From Cricetomys ansorgei (Eukaryota; Chordata; Mammalia; Rodentia; Nesomyidae), in contig JAMJFZ010003581.1 in assembly GCA_026225945.1 (NCBI GenBank), positions 4,466,501 to 4,530,500 on the forward strand: a stretch of DNA of 64,000 nucleotides, in the 5' to 3' direction. Each line of letters begins with the position of its first letter. Within the stretch, counting starts at the first letter, position 1. Both the position numbers and the translations under genes were made by a program. This document shows positions 1 through 10,929 of this stretch, one piece after another. Under the pieces are notes generated by a model. It saw only the letters and a program-made list of their open reading frames with translations. It did no database searches and was not told the DNA's origin.

Positions 1-61
1 AGCTGGGATTACCATGTGTACCACCACCACGTGGACAGGAAGCTTTATTTTTTTTATTTAC

Positions 62-200
62 TTATTTATTTTTATCAAAGTACCTTGACTAACCTAGAAC
101 TTGCTATGTAGATCAATCTGGCCTCAAATTCATGGAGATCCATTCTTGTGGAGATCAGTCCCAGTGTTGAGATTTCAAGCTGTGTGCCACCGTGTCTGGG
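62..200 (-). repeat. B1 SINE, antisense, diverged
   Basis: Matches the reverse complement of B1: GACTAACCTAGAACTTGC, CAATCTGGCCTCAAATTC and TGTGTGCCACCGTGTCTGG, with an insertion in the middle. Bases 1-35 look like the end of another antisense B1 cut by the window edge. Confidence 0.7.
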
Positions 201-228
201 AAGAAGCTATGATTAAAAAAAGCATTAG

Positions 229-345
229 GAGCTAGGCCTGGTAGTGCACTCTTAGAGTCCTAGAACTCAGGAGATCAAGGCAGGAAGGTTGTGATTTGAG
301 TTTAGCTCATCCACATCACAAATTCCAGGTCAGACCTCTCTCAAA
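229..345 (+). repeat. B1-like SINE, sense, strongly diverged
   Basis: AGCTAGGCCTGGTAGTGCAC followed by CCTAGAACTCAGGAG and ending ACCTCTCTCAAAAG follows the B1 order with many substitutions. Confidence 0.6.
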
Positions 346-581
346 AGAAATAAATGAAGACCGAAGAGTAGTATTTCAGTAACAACTGAATGAATGACAT
401 TGGTGAAGACTTCATAAGGAAGAAATATAGTTTATAGGAATGTAACATTCTAAAAAATGACATGAGAAAGCGTTTCATAGTTCATGAGGTTTTTGTTGTT
501 TGCTTACATTGTGAGTGTGGGTACATGCATGCCATGGTACGTGTGTCAGTAGGTCACAAGATATATGTGAACTCAGATCTG

Positions 582-700
582 AGACTTGCTTAGCCTGGCC
601 TAGAACTCACTCTGTAGTTCAAGCTGGCCTCCAGCTTTTCATAATTCTGCCTCAGCCTCAGAAATGCTGAGATTGCAGGCAAGACACCATGTACCACTTT
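582..700 (-). repeat. B1 SINE, antisense
   Basis: TAGCCTGGCCTAGAACTCAC, AGCTGGCCTCCAGC, CTGCCTCAGCCTC and GCTGAGATTGCAGGC in order are the reverse complement of B1. Confidence 0.75.
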
Positions 701-966
701 TTTTTTCATGGAATTTTTCAGTGAGGCCTGTAATCTGGTAAGAATTCTAAAGAACTTTAAATAGCAGTCATGTGATACAATTATATCATTTGTTTTTTAG
801 ATTAAGTTTTTACTATGCGCTAGTTCTTTTTAACCAGCTGTATTATACTTTTTTTTTCTCTTATAATAACTATTATCAGTCAGTAAATTCTTCGGTTAAA
901 TTTATCACATGTGATTTGAAAACTTTGTCTATATCATTGAAAACAGAAGCACTCAAAAATGGTGAC

Positions 967-1085
967 GAGGCTGAAGGATGTAGCTCAGTTGCTACAAGGT
1001 TTCAATCCCTAGCACTGCATAAACAAATCATGGGATTGAATGCCTGCAATCGCAGTTCTCAGGAGGTGAAGGCAGTGAGAAGAAT
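967..1085 (+). repeat. B4/ID-like SINE remnant
   Basis: GGATGTAGCTCAGTTG and TTTCAATCCCTAGCAC are the ID tRNA-like box A and box B; a B1-like part with CAGTTCTCAGGAGG follows, the B4 arrangement. Confidence 0.6.
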
Positions 1086-1231
1086 GTGGTATATTGTAAT
1101 GAGTGTTAACATTTAGTGATTATTTATTAGGTATTTCTGTTTCTATTGCTCTTTTCTAAGTATTGTATAATTCTCACAAGTCTTCATTTTGAGTCCCGTT
1201 ACTATGATTGAAAACATTTTCTACATTGATT

Positions 1232-1402
1232 TTGTATGTGTCCCTCCCTGTGTGTGGGAGTGTGCACGTGCCACAGCCTAGAGGTTAGGACAACTTCCTG
1301 GAGTTGATTCCTTCCTCCACTGTACATGTACTGGGGATTGGACTCAGGTCATCAGACTTGGTGGCAGGCACCCTTAACTCGTTGAGCCATTATACTGGCC
1401 TT
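1232..1402 (-). repeat. RSINE1-like SINE, antisense
   Basis: GGACAACTTCCTGGAGTTG, GGGATTGGACTCAGGTC and GTTGAGCCATTATACTGGCC fit the reverse complement of the tRNA-derived rodent SINE I take to be RSINE1. The family name is from memory. Confidence 0.55.
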
Positions 1403-1760
1403 TGTTCTTACTCTTACAGTTAGGGAAATGACACCATGGCAGTTAATTCAAGGCCAGGGCTTGAACCTTGAACTTTCAGAGCTGTAGTGTAGAACAGTTC
1501 CCTCTTTGGGGGCTATTTGGGGTACATGTTGTAGGCATTCTTGATCTTATCCTGTCCTCTTTTTCTTACGCCATTCTGTCATCCAGATTATAACTTGTTT
1601 TGGAATTTCTTTTTTGTCTCCTTCCTTCTCTTTCTTGGTGCTGAGGATTGAACCCCAGCCCCTTGGCCACTGAATTATATTCCCAGCCTACTTAATCTTT
1701 ATTTCTGACTCGTCTAAGCAGTATTGTAGATTATAAACATCAAGAGTGCACAGAGCTTTT

Positions 1761-1792
1761 CTATATATCTATATCTATCTATCTACCTATAT
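1761..1792. repeat. TATC-type microsatellite
   Basis: Short run of TATC/TATA units (ATATCTATCTATCTACC) with interruptions. Confidence 0.7.
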
Positions 1793-2564
1793 AAATTTCT
1801 CCTTAGATCTATCCCAAGTGTGCTTAGACCAAGTGTTTTAAGGAAATAATCAGGTAAATATTTGCTGAATGGCAATTGGACATGATTATACCTGTTACAT
1901 AAAAGTTAACAATTGAAACGAGACTTTAGAATTCCATGTAATAAATTCCATTTGAATGCTACACATAGCTCTTGATTATGTATTATGTCAGGCATTATAA
2001 AGCATGCTTCCTTCCTGTTTGAATCTTAAGAATTTAGATTCTTTTTTAATAAGGATTTTGGGGATACCTAGAAATATGAAGAGATTCAAATTTAAATTAT
2101 TTCAGAAACTTTTATGATCCATACTTCTGTTACAGGTATTTGCATTCATGTAACTTAATTTTGTTTTTAAAATCTATTTAGAAATTGAGTGAACTTTTGC
2201 AGCAAGTTCCCATTTTTTTTTTTAAACTAAGTTTAAATTTCTCTTTTTAGGTAATATTTTGCCAATTAGTCACATTTAGAGTATACTTAACTATGTTAGG
2301 TATTGCAGTGAGCCTTTAATCTCCACAAGAGTATCATAGCATAAGATATTAATGATCTCAATCTTTAGAAGTGTAGAGATTGTTGTTTACCCTAGGTTAG
2401 AGACAGGATGTGGGAGAGTCAGGCTCAGACTTGCATTGGTCTGATTTGAAAGCATGTCTTCTTAAGAATTTCTTAAAACATTTTAGGATAGGGAGAAAAT
2501 GTTGAGTTAAGCAAAGAAAATAGTAAGATTGAAGCTACTACCTTATTATATGAAAATGAAGCTT

Positions 2565-2665
2565 AGCTAGGCACAACTGACACTCTGAAACCTGTGAGTC
2601 CTAGATACTCTGAAAGCCTGGGAAACTAGCCTGAGCAACTCAAAGAGTCCTCTTCTCAAAACAGA
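2565..2665 (+). repeat. B1-like SINE, sense, diverged
   Basis: GCTAGGCACAACTGACACTC, CCTGTGAGTCCTAGATACTC and GAGTCCTCTTCTCAAAAC follow the order of a B1/ID-type right arm, with low identity. Confidence 0.5.
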
Positions 2666-2769
2666 AACAGAAACAACCCAAAGAAACTTAACTTTCCTAG
2701 AAATTGTGGATAGATGCCATACATTGTCCAAGTGTTTGAGAAACTCCTTTGTCTTAAAACACTTTTAAT

Positions 2770-2932
2770 GGCCTGGTGGTGGCGGTGTACGTCTTTAATC
2801 CCAGAATCTGGAGGCAGAAGCAGGTGAAGCTCTGGGTTCTAGGCCAGACTGGTCTACAGAGTAAGTTCCAGGACAGCCAGGGCTGTTACACAGAGAAACC
2901 CTGTCTCAACAAAACAAAACAATAAAAACAAA
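2770..2932 (+). repeat. B1 SINE, sense
   Basis: GGCCTGGTGGTGGCGGTGTA, TCTTTAATCCCAGAATC, GGTCTACAGAGTAAG and GAGAAACCCTGTCTC match B1 closely; an A-rich tail follows. Confidence 0.9.
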
Positions 2933-2993
2933 AAGATAGTTTTAACAAATGTACTTTAGTTTTAACAGATGTACTCTATTCCACATTGCTTCT

Positions 2994-3363
2994 GTCTTAG
3001 TCAGTATTCTATTGCTGTGAAGAGACTCCATGACTGTGGCCACTCATATAAAGGAAAGCATTTATTTGGGACTGACTTACAGATTTAACAAAGGTTTAGT
3101 TCATTGTCAGCCTGGTGGCATGCAGACAAAAGAAATGCTGCAGAAGTTGAGGGTTCTATATCTGGATCTGCAGGCAGCATGAAGTTAGAGCCACTGGGCC
3201 TGACTTAGGCTTTTGAACCTCAAAGCCTACCTTCAGTGAGTACTTCCTTCAACAAGGCCACATCTACTCCACATCCTACTCCTTGTAGGTAGTGCCAGTC
3301 TCTGATGACTAAGCATCAAATATATGAGGCTGTAGGGGCCATTCTTACTCAAAGCACTATGCT
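2994..3363 (+). repeat. Unassigned rodent repeat (TCTATTGCTG class), copy 1
   Basis: Starts TTAGTCAGTATTCTATTGCT and runs through CTTCCTTCAACAAGGCCACA to GGGGCCATTCTTACTCAAA. I recognise it as a common rodent interspersed repeat but cannot name the family with certainty (LTR-type suspected). Confidence 0.65.
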
Positions 3364-3542
3364 CTTACTCAAACCACCATTCTTTATATATGTTCGTTAA
3401 GATTTTCATTTTTTTTTTCTTTTTCTGAGTTCTATACAACTTCGATGAACATTTATATGGTACATTTTTGGTCTGACTTGAAAGAAAATACTTTCATTTC
3501 TATTATTTTCTTAAAGACTGAAAGTGAAATTGAAGAATTAAG

Positions 3543-3648
3543 AGCTAGGTGTGGTGTCCATACTTGTAGTCCCCAGTACTGGGAGGTTGAGGCAAGATTG
3601 CTGTGAATTGGGGTCAGCTTAGGTTACATAACAAGACCCTGAATGGGG
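3543..3648 (+). repeat. B1/B4-like SINE, sense
   Basis: GCTAGGTGTGGTGTCCATAC, GTAGTCCCCAGTACTGGGAG and ACAAGACCCTGAA match a B1-like arm. Confidence 0.65.
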
Positions 3649-4119
3649 TGGGTGGGGTGTAAGGTGGTAGTAGTGGGAGGAGAGAGCAAAAGGAAACAAA
3701 CAAGAAATCTAAACAAACAAGGAATGCAGAAACTCACTGAATATTCCAACTTACTTTCTCCTCGTATGGGTTTTGTATGTTATTTTGGGATGAAGGATTG
3801 ATTATATGCATATGTCAATTTCTTTGCTTATAGTTGTTGTTGTGGGATATTTTTACTCCTGTGTGCTGTTTTGGTTTGTAAAAGGGCTTTGATCCCTTGT
3901 AGCTGTGAAGCCGGATGTCTTGCAGCAGGTGCAGGCCTTGCTTCCTACCTATTCACATCCTTGTGCTAGCCCTGATGAGATCTCCACAAAGAGAACTAAC
4001 TGTTTACAGTTGAAGGTGATGATCACGATGAAAGGATGAAAGGTCTGCAGGCAGGTAATCCGAGAAGACTCTGATCACCCCCAGTTGAGTATGCTAAGAT
4101 ACTATTGTGTTGTAATGAA

Positions 4120-4312
4120 GGCCTGGATGTGGAGAGGGGGCTAGGGAAAAAGGTTTAAAGGGCTAAAGAGAAGCAGGCAGAAGGATGAAATGGAGAAAGG
4201 ATGATTGGGAAAGAAATGAAGTCTCTGCCTAGCTGCCCGAGTATTGAATTCCCTGAGATTTGACATGGCTTGTGATTAATAAAAAGCATTGGAAAATTCA
4301 ACAATGGACTCT
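4120..4312 (+). repeat. LTR-like segment, copy 1
   Basis: The last 86 bases (4227-4312) are about 94% identical to the reverse complement of 48826-48911 (five mismatches by eye). Both carry AATAAA within GTGATTAATAAAAAGC, fitting an LTR polyadenylation signal. The upstream limit is uncertain and the family is not assigned. Confidence 0.65.
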
Positions 4313-4544
4313 TACTAAGCAGTCGAACGCTACTTTAACAAGTTGTAGCAATAAGTATTTAGTACTTGTTAGATTCGATTAATCTTTTAAGTTTTGAGGT
4401 TGGTTTTATTGGTCTGTTACCAATTGATCTGTAACATTAGAAGGAAAAATATTATGAACAAAATGACTGGTGAAATTGTGATCAGTATATACGGACTGTG
4501 CACACCTTTACATACTACTTGAAACAGGAAGAGGAAAGCGTTAC

Positions 4545-4760
4545 AGTTTGAGTATGAACTGTCCCCAAAGGCTCGAGTTTTGTTTGTTTGATCTGAGCTG
4601 GTAGAGCTTTCTGAAACTCTAGGAGGTGAGGCCTGGTTGGAGGAAATAGGTCACTGGGGTGGTTCCTTGAGTGTATCTTGTTCCTGGTATCTTCCTAACT
4701 GTCCTGTGTACCATGTTGTGAGCCGCCTTGCCGTGTCTTCTGTACCGTTATGCGACATAT
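4545..4760 (+). repeat. Ancient interspersed repeat, family not assigned
   Basis: Segments such as GAACTGTCCCCAAAGGCTC and GGTGAGGCCTGGTTGGAGGA with AATAGGTCACTGGGG resemble an old mammalian repeat I have seen often but cannot place. Confidence 0.4.
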
Positions 4761-5037
4761 GTGGATATAAACATTTAAAAGCAAAGTATCAAAGACCTTG
4801 ATCAAAGTTGAATTAATGCTAATTTTCTACCTGAAAAGGCAACTTTGTAGTTGTGAAAATCACTTCTAACAAAACAAAAAAGAAACAAAAGCAAGGCAGT
4901 AAGTAATAGAGTCCAACTAACTGGAGTCTAAAGAGACAAATAAATGAAGACAACAACACACACACAGAGAAAATGTCACAAAGAAGCCCATTTTTTTTGT
5001 AAGGCAACCAAAAGATTAATTTTATAAAATGGAAAAT

Positions 5038-5335
5038 TGGAGCTAGACAATGGGTCAGTCAATAAGGTGCTTATTGCACAAGCGTAAGGACATTGGATCC
5101 CCAGCACTCACATAAAAAAGGAAGAGAAAAAAGCAAAAAGCTGTGGCATCCCAAGCCTGGTACTCTCAGTGCTAGGGAGGCAGAACTAGGAGGGTCTCTG
5201 CCAAATGAGTAAGTTTCAGATTCAGTGGAAAGTCTTATCTCAGGAAGGTGGAGAATAACTGAACAGACACCCAGCCATTAGCCTCCATACATGTACATAC
5301 ATACATACACACATACAGACTGACAGAAACACACA
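5038..5335 (+). repeat. RSINE1-like composite SINE, sense
   Basis: A tRNA-like start (GGAGCTAGACAATGG then ATTGGATCCCCAGCAC), a B1-like middle (TACTCTCAGTGCTAGGGAGG) and a tail rich in CATACATACA and ACACACA form one element of the same design as 10930-11212. Confidence 0.6.
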
Positions 5336-5494
5336 CAATGTCCAAAATGCTCCCCCAAACTAAACATTTTGAGACCTGGCAAAAAGTTTTACAGATTTTT
5401 GAACATTTCAAATTTTGGTTGGAGTAAAAATATTCAAGTCTTTGCAAATTGCAAGCCACTAAACATTCTAAAATTTGAAACACTATGTAAATCA

Positions 5495-5576
5495 GGTCTG
5501 GAACTGAGAAAGATCCATCTGCCTCAGAGCTCCCAAGTGCTGGAATTAAAGGCATGTGCCACTATACCTGGCTATA
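5495..5576 (-). repeat. B1 fragment, antisense
   Basis: GATCCATCTGCCTCAGAGC then AAGTGCTGGAATTAAAGGCA and CATGTGCCACTATACCTGGCT (split here as two overlapping matches) is the 5' half of B1 reversed. Confidence 0.8.
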
Positions 5577-5770
5577 TTTTTGTTTTCTGTTTGTCTTCTT
5601 TAATTTGAATGTTTTCTTGGATTTGCTAAATATTTGACAAATACTCAATATTTTAAAAAATTTCAATTCAGAGCATTTTCACTTTTATGAACTTGTATAT
5701 TACTTGAAGACAAAACTTTGTTGCATATATCTATACTTTTAGTTTATTTTTGATAATTTCTTAATGCATA

Positions 5771-6178
5771 TCTTAGGGTTTCTATTGCTGCAGTGAAGCA
5801 CCATGACCAAAAATCAGTTGGGGAGGAAAGGGTTTGTTTGACTTATATTTTCACATTGCTTCCTTTCACCAAAGGAAGGTAGGACAGGAACTTAAACAGG
5901 GCAGGAACCTGGAGTCAGGAGCTGATGCAGAGGCCATGGAGGGGTACTGCTTACTGGCTTGCTTCCCATGGTTTGCTCAGCCTGCTTTCTTATAGGACCC
6001 AGGGCCACCTGCCCAGGGATGGACCACTCACAATGGGATGGGCCTTCCCTCATTGATTAAGGCAATAAGAAAATGCCTTAAACTGGATCATATGGAGGCA
6101 TTTTTTTTTTTTTTTAAATTGAGACTCCTTCCTCTCTGATGACTCTAGTTGTGTGAAGGTGACACAAAACCAGTTAAT
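5771..6178 (+). repeat. Unassigned rodent repeat (TCTATTGCTG class), copy 2
   Basis: Best preserved of four related copies: TAGGGTTTCTATTGCTG, GAGGAAAGGGTTTGTTTGA, GGAGCTGATGCAGAGGCCAT and TGACACAAAACCAGTTAATG. A 17-base T run lies inside. No coding capacity. Confidence 0.7.
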
Positions 6179-6314
6179 GCAATGTGTGTACAGTGTAATT
6201 GGGATGTGTGTTGGTGTACGTGCAGGGGAGGGTGAGCGGAGGGTGTTGGGTATCCTCTGTCATTCTCTGCCTTATTCTCTCTCACTGAACCACGAGGTAG
6301 GTTGCCACACTGCT

Positions 6315-6352
6315 CTGTGTGTGTGTGTATGTGTGTGCATGTGTGTGTGGTT
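6315..6352. repeat. GT microsatellite
   Basis: Alternating TG with a few TA and CA interruptions. On the minus strand it gives a His/Thr-rich spurious frame. Confidence 0.85.
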
Positions 6353-6613
6353 TCTGGAGATTTTAACTTTTGTCCTGAGCAAGGATTCTCATCCATGGAG
6401 CATCTCTGCAGGCCTAAACTTTAATTTTTTTTAGTTTTGAAGTAATCACTTAGTTTTAGAAGTGATTTAATTCTATACATCGTTCACTTGAGTACATCAT
6501 TCAGAATTTCCCACAAACCAGGCTTTTTCTCCATTTAGTCACAAAGCAACAATAACATTTAAGAAATAGCGATTTGTAATCTGTATAGACTCAGGTTTTG
6601 TTAATTCATTCAA

Positions 6614-6660
6614 GGGGCTGGAGAGGTGACTCAGTGGTTAAGATCACATACTGCTTGCTT
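6614..6660 (+). repeat. B2 5' fragment
   Basis: AAGGGGCTGGAGAGGTGACT and CAGTGGTTAAGATCAC match the tRNA-derived head of B2; the rest is missing. Confidence 0.75.
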
Positions 6661-6689
6661 ATATTGCAGTTTCGGGTGGCACTTGTTAT

Positions 6690-6805
6690 ATTTATTTTAG
6701 GTAAGATCTCACAGTGCAGTCCAGGTTGGCCTCGAGGTCATGATTCTCTTGCCTCCGTGTCCTGAGTGGTAGATTTTCAGATGTGTATCACCATACCTGA
6801 CTCTT
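6690..6805 (-). repeat. B1 SINE, antisense
   Basis: GCAGTCCAGGTTGGCCTCGA, CTTGCCTCCGTGTCCTGAGT and TGTATCACCATACCTGACTC in order. A B4/ID-like fragment in the same orientation follows at about 6820-6900. Confidence 0.7.
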
Positions 6806-7488
6806 GTGTGTGTTTGATTAGATGTGTGTTTGGGATTGACCAGAACCTCCTGCGTAATAACCAGACACTACAACTGAGCTGTACGTCTAGCCCTGTGATC
6901 TTGTTTTTAAGGCGAAATGACCGGAAAGTCAGAATCCCGAGTGTGATTGGGTGGAATTAGAGTGACTGAGTGGATTGTTTCTACACTTCTGCCTCTTACC
7001 AACAGCTTTAGAGGTATCTCAGCTTTTAATCAGTCAGCCTTTAAATAGGATTTCCCAGATGACTTGGTTATACTTAGTGTTTGAGAAGTACTGATCTATA
7101 CTAGTCAACATTTAACCTGGGCTGAGAGCAGCTTTATTTGTAAAAGTACAGGGTTTTGAACTGTCTGAACAAAATTAAGAATCTGTGAGAAATGGGAGGG
7201 GTGTGGTGGTTGTTGTTTTGAAGTATACTTTTTTCCTTCAATTTTTTTGGTTGAGATATTTTTTTCCCCCTTATGCTGTAGGTGGAAGAAAAGTTGATGG
7301 GGTATAGCTAGCTAGTTTGCCAGCTATATGCTCTGCTTTTTAAAATTGAACTTTATAAAATGTACATATATAATGCCTGTGATCAGAAATCCTGTGGAGA
7401 ATGCAATCTTTGTTTCAGTGTGCTTTTGATTTTTTATTTGTTCTCTAATTTTGTTGACAAAGCTTTGTAGTGTTAAACCATTTATAGG

Positions 7489-7690
7489 GAGAGGCTAGAG
7501 AGATGGCTCAGTGATTAAGAGCATGTACTGCTCTTGCTAAGCAACTGAGTTCCAGTCTCAGCAGCTCACAATCATGTGTCACTCCTGCCTCAGGGGATCT
7601 GATGCTCTCTTTTGGATACTGCAAGTATCTGTACTTACATGTGTATCTTTTTCCTATCATAAAAGTAAAACGTAAAAAAGAAATATTTAA
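7489..7690 (+). repeat. B2 SINE, sense
   Basis: GGCTAGAGAGATGGCTCAGT with GATTAAGAGCATGTACTGCT is the B2 head (box A); a degraded body and an A-rich tail with AAAAAAGAAAT follow. Confidence 0.85.
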
Positions 7691-8395
7691 AAAAATTGCA
7701 TAGTTACCTGTTTCTGTGGTTTTAGAGTCTAGGCATTTTTGACTGGGTGCTCCGTAAGGTGGCAGTGAAGGTGTTCACCAGGGTTGGGTTCTCACCCGGC
7801 TGCTTCTGTGGATGGATTGTTTCCAAATTCATGTGATTGTTTTCACCATTCAGGTCTTTTGCTTTGTTATATTAAGGGCCTTAGCCACAGGTCCTCCATT
7901 GCTTGAATGTGGCCCACCCTAGCCAGCATGCAAACAGTGGCTTGTGTCTTCAAAACCAGTAAAGTAAGAAGCAACATGGTCATTGCAGTATTATTTCATT
8001 CCAAGGAATCTGTCATCTTTGTCATATTCTGTTGGTTACAAGTTGGTCATAGGTCAGATTCAAGAAGGAATTTTATAAAGATGGGAATACAATGGTGGCT
8101 TTCTGTGGGAGGTCTTGGGGATCACTGCATAGTATGCCTCAAAGCTGAACTGTAAGAATGTAATATGTAAGGAATATTATATTTCTTTCGAGGCTCCTAC
8201 TTAAAACATGTTCTATGTTCTATACTTAGATGATCAAGGCCTTTGAGATGTGATCAAATATAAACCCAGCAAGACAAGCTTTAAATCTTTGTAGTGTTAG
8301 TTTTTGCTACCTAATTCTGTAGCTGAAAGCTTGTTAATACGGTTTATAATATTTTTGTGAATTAGGTTTTAGACATTTATTTTCTCCTTTTTTAG

Positions 8396-8556
8396 TTGAC
8401 TATATTGTGGAGTATGACTATGATGCTGTACATGATGATGAATTAACTATTCGAGTTGGGGAAATCATCAGAAATGTGAAAAAACTACAGGAAGAAGGAT
8501 GGCTGGAAGGAGAACTAAATGGGAGAAGAGGGATGTTCCCGGACAATTTTGTTAAG
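8396..8556 (+). CDS. Cd2ap: CD2AP exon 2: first SH3 domain (SH3-A)
   Basis: 161 bases encoding residues 2-55. The first two bases complete a Val codon whose G lies at the end of exon 1 (ATG G). The exon encodes nearly all of SH3-A: the ALYDY-like strand is VEYDYDAV, followed by the acidic RT loop DDELTI, the specificity-pocket Trp (GWLEG, about W37) and the 3-10 helix motif MFPDNFV (P50). In this family SH3-A binds PxxxPR peptides in CD2 and Cbl proteins. The acceptor is CTCCTTTTTTAG and the donor AAG/GTAATA. The exon ends in phase 0. Confidence 0.97.
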
Positions 8557-8884
8557 GTAATATTTTCAGTTTAATTTCTTGCTTTTGCTTCACAGGATTA
8601 ACCATGTATGTATGTCAAATAAATACATATGTTTAAAATGAAAATACTTCAAGACTTTTTACTCTTGACATTTAAAAAAATATAGGTACAGATACATCTA
8701 TAATAGCTGATACTACTGTTGATTGGTAGCCTGTTTTACAATAATGCTGTATGGATGTACATATATCTTTACACTTGTATGTATGTATCTACCTGCATAT
8801 CTTTTCTTATTGTAAAACTATAGGTGATAGTTTTCAGTTGGGTGACACCTGGGTGTCTCAGAATTGCCTCACAAGTCTTCCATT

Positions 8885-8975
8885 ATATTTTGTTGTTTTT
8901 TCCCCTTCATTCCTTTCTTCTTTCCTTCCTTCCTTTTTTATTTCCTCCCTCCCTTCTTTCCTTTTTCCCTCCTGT
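8885..8975. repeat. Pyrimidine-rich tract
   Basis: CCTTCCTTCC and CCTCCCTCCC runs, almost free of purines, giving Phe/Ser/Pro-rich spurious frames. Confidence 0.85.
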
Positions 8976-8992
8976 GTCTTATTTTATTATAT

Positions 8993-9072
8993 TATTTTTT
9001 TGAGACAGGGTCTTTGCTGCCTCTTTCTGGAGTGCTGGGAGTAAAGCCGGATACTGCCGCGCCCAGCTTTTG
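8993..9072 (-). repeat. B1 SINE, antisense, internally deleted
   Basis: TTTTTTGAGACAGGGTC (B1 3' end) joins directly to GGAGTGCTGGGAGTAAAGCC and CCGCGCCCAGC (B1 5' end), so the middle is deleted. Confidence 0.75.
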
Positions 9073-9587
9073 TTTTTCTAACCCTGCTTAGATTATGTTA
9101 GACGATACTTTTTGAGTTAAACAGATTAACTGCTACTAAACATTATTTTAGTTTAGGTGTCAGCCTTCAAGATACTTAAACTTATTATAAAATAATAAAA
9201 AATTACCAGTTGTTAGAGAAGAAAAAAAGAATACAATGTATATGTCACTGATAATGGTTTTGCTTTCCACGTATTCTAATGTTTATGAGTCTTGAGAAGG
9301 CTAGAGTGTTTTTCCAGTTTGCATAGTAGTAATTTAAAGAATGCTTGCACATAATGCATGCTTAGTTACTATTTGTTTTTTGAATAATTTGTATTTATTT
9401 TAGGTGTAGTCTCAGCATCAAAGATAAACATAATTCTGTTAATTGATTTCAGAAAAGGTGACGTAACTGCACTTTATCTGGAAAGAATTGAGGAGAGATG
9501 ACGTTCCATTTTTGAGAAAAATTGACTTTTAAATTTATTAATTATTATTATTATTCTTTTAAATAAATTAAACAACAACTAAATCTA

Positions 9588-9770
9588 CCAGGTGTGGTGC
9601 TACACATCTTTAATCCCAGCACTCAGGCAGAAGATAGAAGAGGGCATTGGATCCTCTAGAACTGGAATTATAAATGGTTGTCAGCTGACATGTGGATGCT
9701 GGGAATCAAACCCAGGTCCTCCAAATAAGCAGCCAGTGCTCTTAACCAGTGAGTCACCTCTTCAGCCCAT
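9588..9770 (-). repeat. B3 SINE, antisense, next to a B1 head
   Basis: TAGAACTGGAATTATAAATG, AACCCAGGTCCTCC and GCCAGTGCTCTTAACCAGTG are reverse-complement B3. The first 45 bases (GGTGTGGTGCTACAC, TTTAATCCCAGCACTCAG) are a sense B1 5' fragment. Confidence 0.8.
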
Positions 9771-9782
9771 CCCACATTTTGT

Positions 9783-9905
9783 TTTGTTTTTTAAACCATA
9801 GGGCCCCATTAGATAGCCTAGGCTGATTTTAAACTCATAAGAATCTGCCAGCCTCAGTCTGTGAAGTGCTAGGATTACATAGGAGCCAGTATGTCTGGCC
9901 TGTCA
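9783..9905 (-). repeat. B1 SINE, antisense, diverged
   Basis: GATAGCCTAGGCTGATTTT, AAGAATCTGCCAGCCTCAG and AAGTGCTAGGATTACATAGG in B1 reverse order. Confidence 0.7.
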
Positions 9906-9959
9906 GATATCTTGGTTCTTTCTGTGTTAGCTAAGTTTTCATCTCATTTAATTAAAGAC

Positions 9960-10380
9960 TAAATACTACAGTTCTTGAGTTGTATAGTAACAGAATTTCA
10001 ATTGTTAAGACACTGTCCAGTTATGTTTTTAATGTGTGGTACTGTTTGGGTTTCTACTAGTAATGAGTGGAATTTCTGGTTGTTTTACATTATTTTCCAT
10101 ACTTGGTGTTGTCAATGTTTTGGATTTTGGCCATTTAACAGCATATTGAGGCATCTCAGTATAATTTATAATTCCTTAAAGGTATGTGTTGAAGATCTTT
10201 TTATATGCTTATTTACCATTTATATATTTTCTTTAGTGAGATGAGATGTTGGTTTATGCTTTTCATGCATTTTAAATATTTAGCTATTTTTTTGAGTAGC
10301 TTTAAAAACATCTTTGTATATTTTGAATAGTAGCTTATCAGATACATCTTTACAAATATTTTCTGTGGCATATTTTCGTC
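9960..10380 (-). mobile_element. Old LINE-1 relic (ORF2 3' region), antisense
   Basis: The order of motifs such as GGCCATTTAACAGCATATTG, GAAGATCTTTTTATATGC, TATTTACCATTTATATATTT and TTATCAGATACATC with CAAATATTTTCTGTGGC resembles the reverse complement of the 3' end of old mammalian LINE-1. It is heavily mutated and non-coding. Confidence 0.5.
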
Positions 10381-10534
10381 TTCTCTTGGTGTATTCTACC
10401 TCCTTCCTCTTTATGTGTGTGTAAAAGATACACAGAATTTATTAGACTAGAGGATATAGCACAGTTGGAAGGGGTGAGTTTGAACAGTGGCCCAAGAGAC
10501 CATTGCAGCAACCTCCCCCCCCCCTTTTTTTTTC

Positions 10535-10622
10535 TTTTTGATTTGGAGTTTTTTACTATGTAGACCAGGCTGGCCTTGAACTCACAGAAATCTACCTGTC
10601 CCTGCCTCCTGAGGCTGTAATG
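10535..10622 (-). repeat. B1 SINE, antisense, truncated
   Basis: TGTAGACCAGGCTGGCCTTG, AACTCACAGAAATCTACCTG and CCTGCCTCCTGAGGCTG. It explains part of the minus-strand open frame at 10350-10766. Confidence 0.85.
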
Positions 10623-10929
10623 GATTGACAAAGGAGAGAACAGTAGTATGTCCTTATTTGTTACTAGAAAGCCTTCATCAAGATAATAATCCCAGTACTT
10701 AGTTTTTAGTTTTAATTTTCTATGAATGGATGATCTTCTATGCTGTTCAGAGAGTTCTGTTTTCACCGAGGGCTGCTGCTGTTTCTGATACCATTTATTT
10801 GACCAGTAGTTATGTGCTGTAGTTTGAGTTCTTAGTTTTATAGGCTTCTGATTATGAGTGGTCTATCCTTAGTGACATCTAAACCTGCTTATATCTAACT
10901 AGCTACCTAACAGTCTTCCTTCAGGAGTT

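Larger units (their letters stand above)
1..8395 (+). other. Cd2ap: Intron 1 (3' part), no coding content
   Basis: Non-coding. It holds B1, B2, B4 and RSINE1-like SINEs, an LTR-like segment near 4120-4312, two copies of an unassigned rodent repeat and short microsatellites, listed separately. The segment 3836-4120 looks like more of the LTR but I could not align it. I recognise nothing in about 1700-2540, 7000-7480 and 7700-8390. The intron ends in a good pyrimidine tract and TTTTTTAG. Confidence 0.85.

Noticed and set aside
4120..4312. Candidate full endogenous retrovirus in intron 1
   Set aside because: Only an LTR-like end is seen; no gag, pol or env homology, primer-binding site or partner LTR in the same orientation nearby.
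5281..5345. Possible CRISPR-like or satellite array from spaced CATACATA and ACACAC units
   Set aside because: It is the microsatellite tail of an RSINE1-like SINE; there are no regular spacers and this is animal DNA.
7489..7600. tRNA-like box A and B in B2, B3, ID/B4 and RSINE1 elements
   Set aside because: These are tRNA-derived SINE heads without a foldable tRNA body, not tRNA genes.
8885..8975. Pro/Ser/Phe-rich frames in pyrimidine tracts (also 42326-42638)
   Set aside because: Produced by CCTTCC repeats; no biological coding expected.
10350..10766. Minus-strand open frame of 138 codons
   Set aside because: It runs through an antisense B1 and the edge of an old LINE-1 relic; the product is lysine-rich repeat translation.
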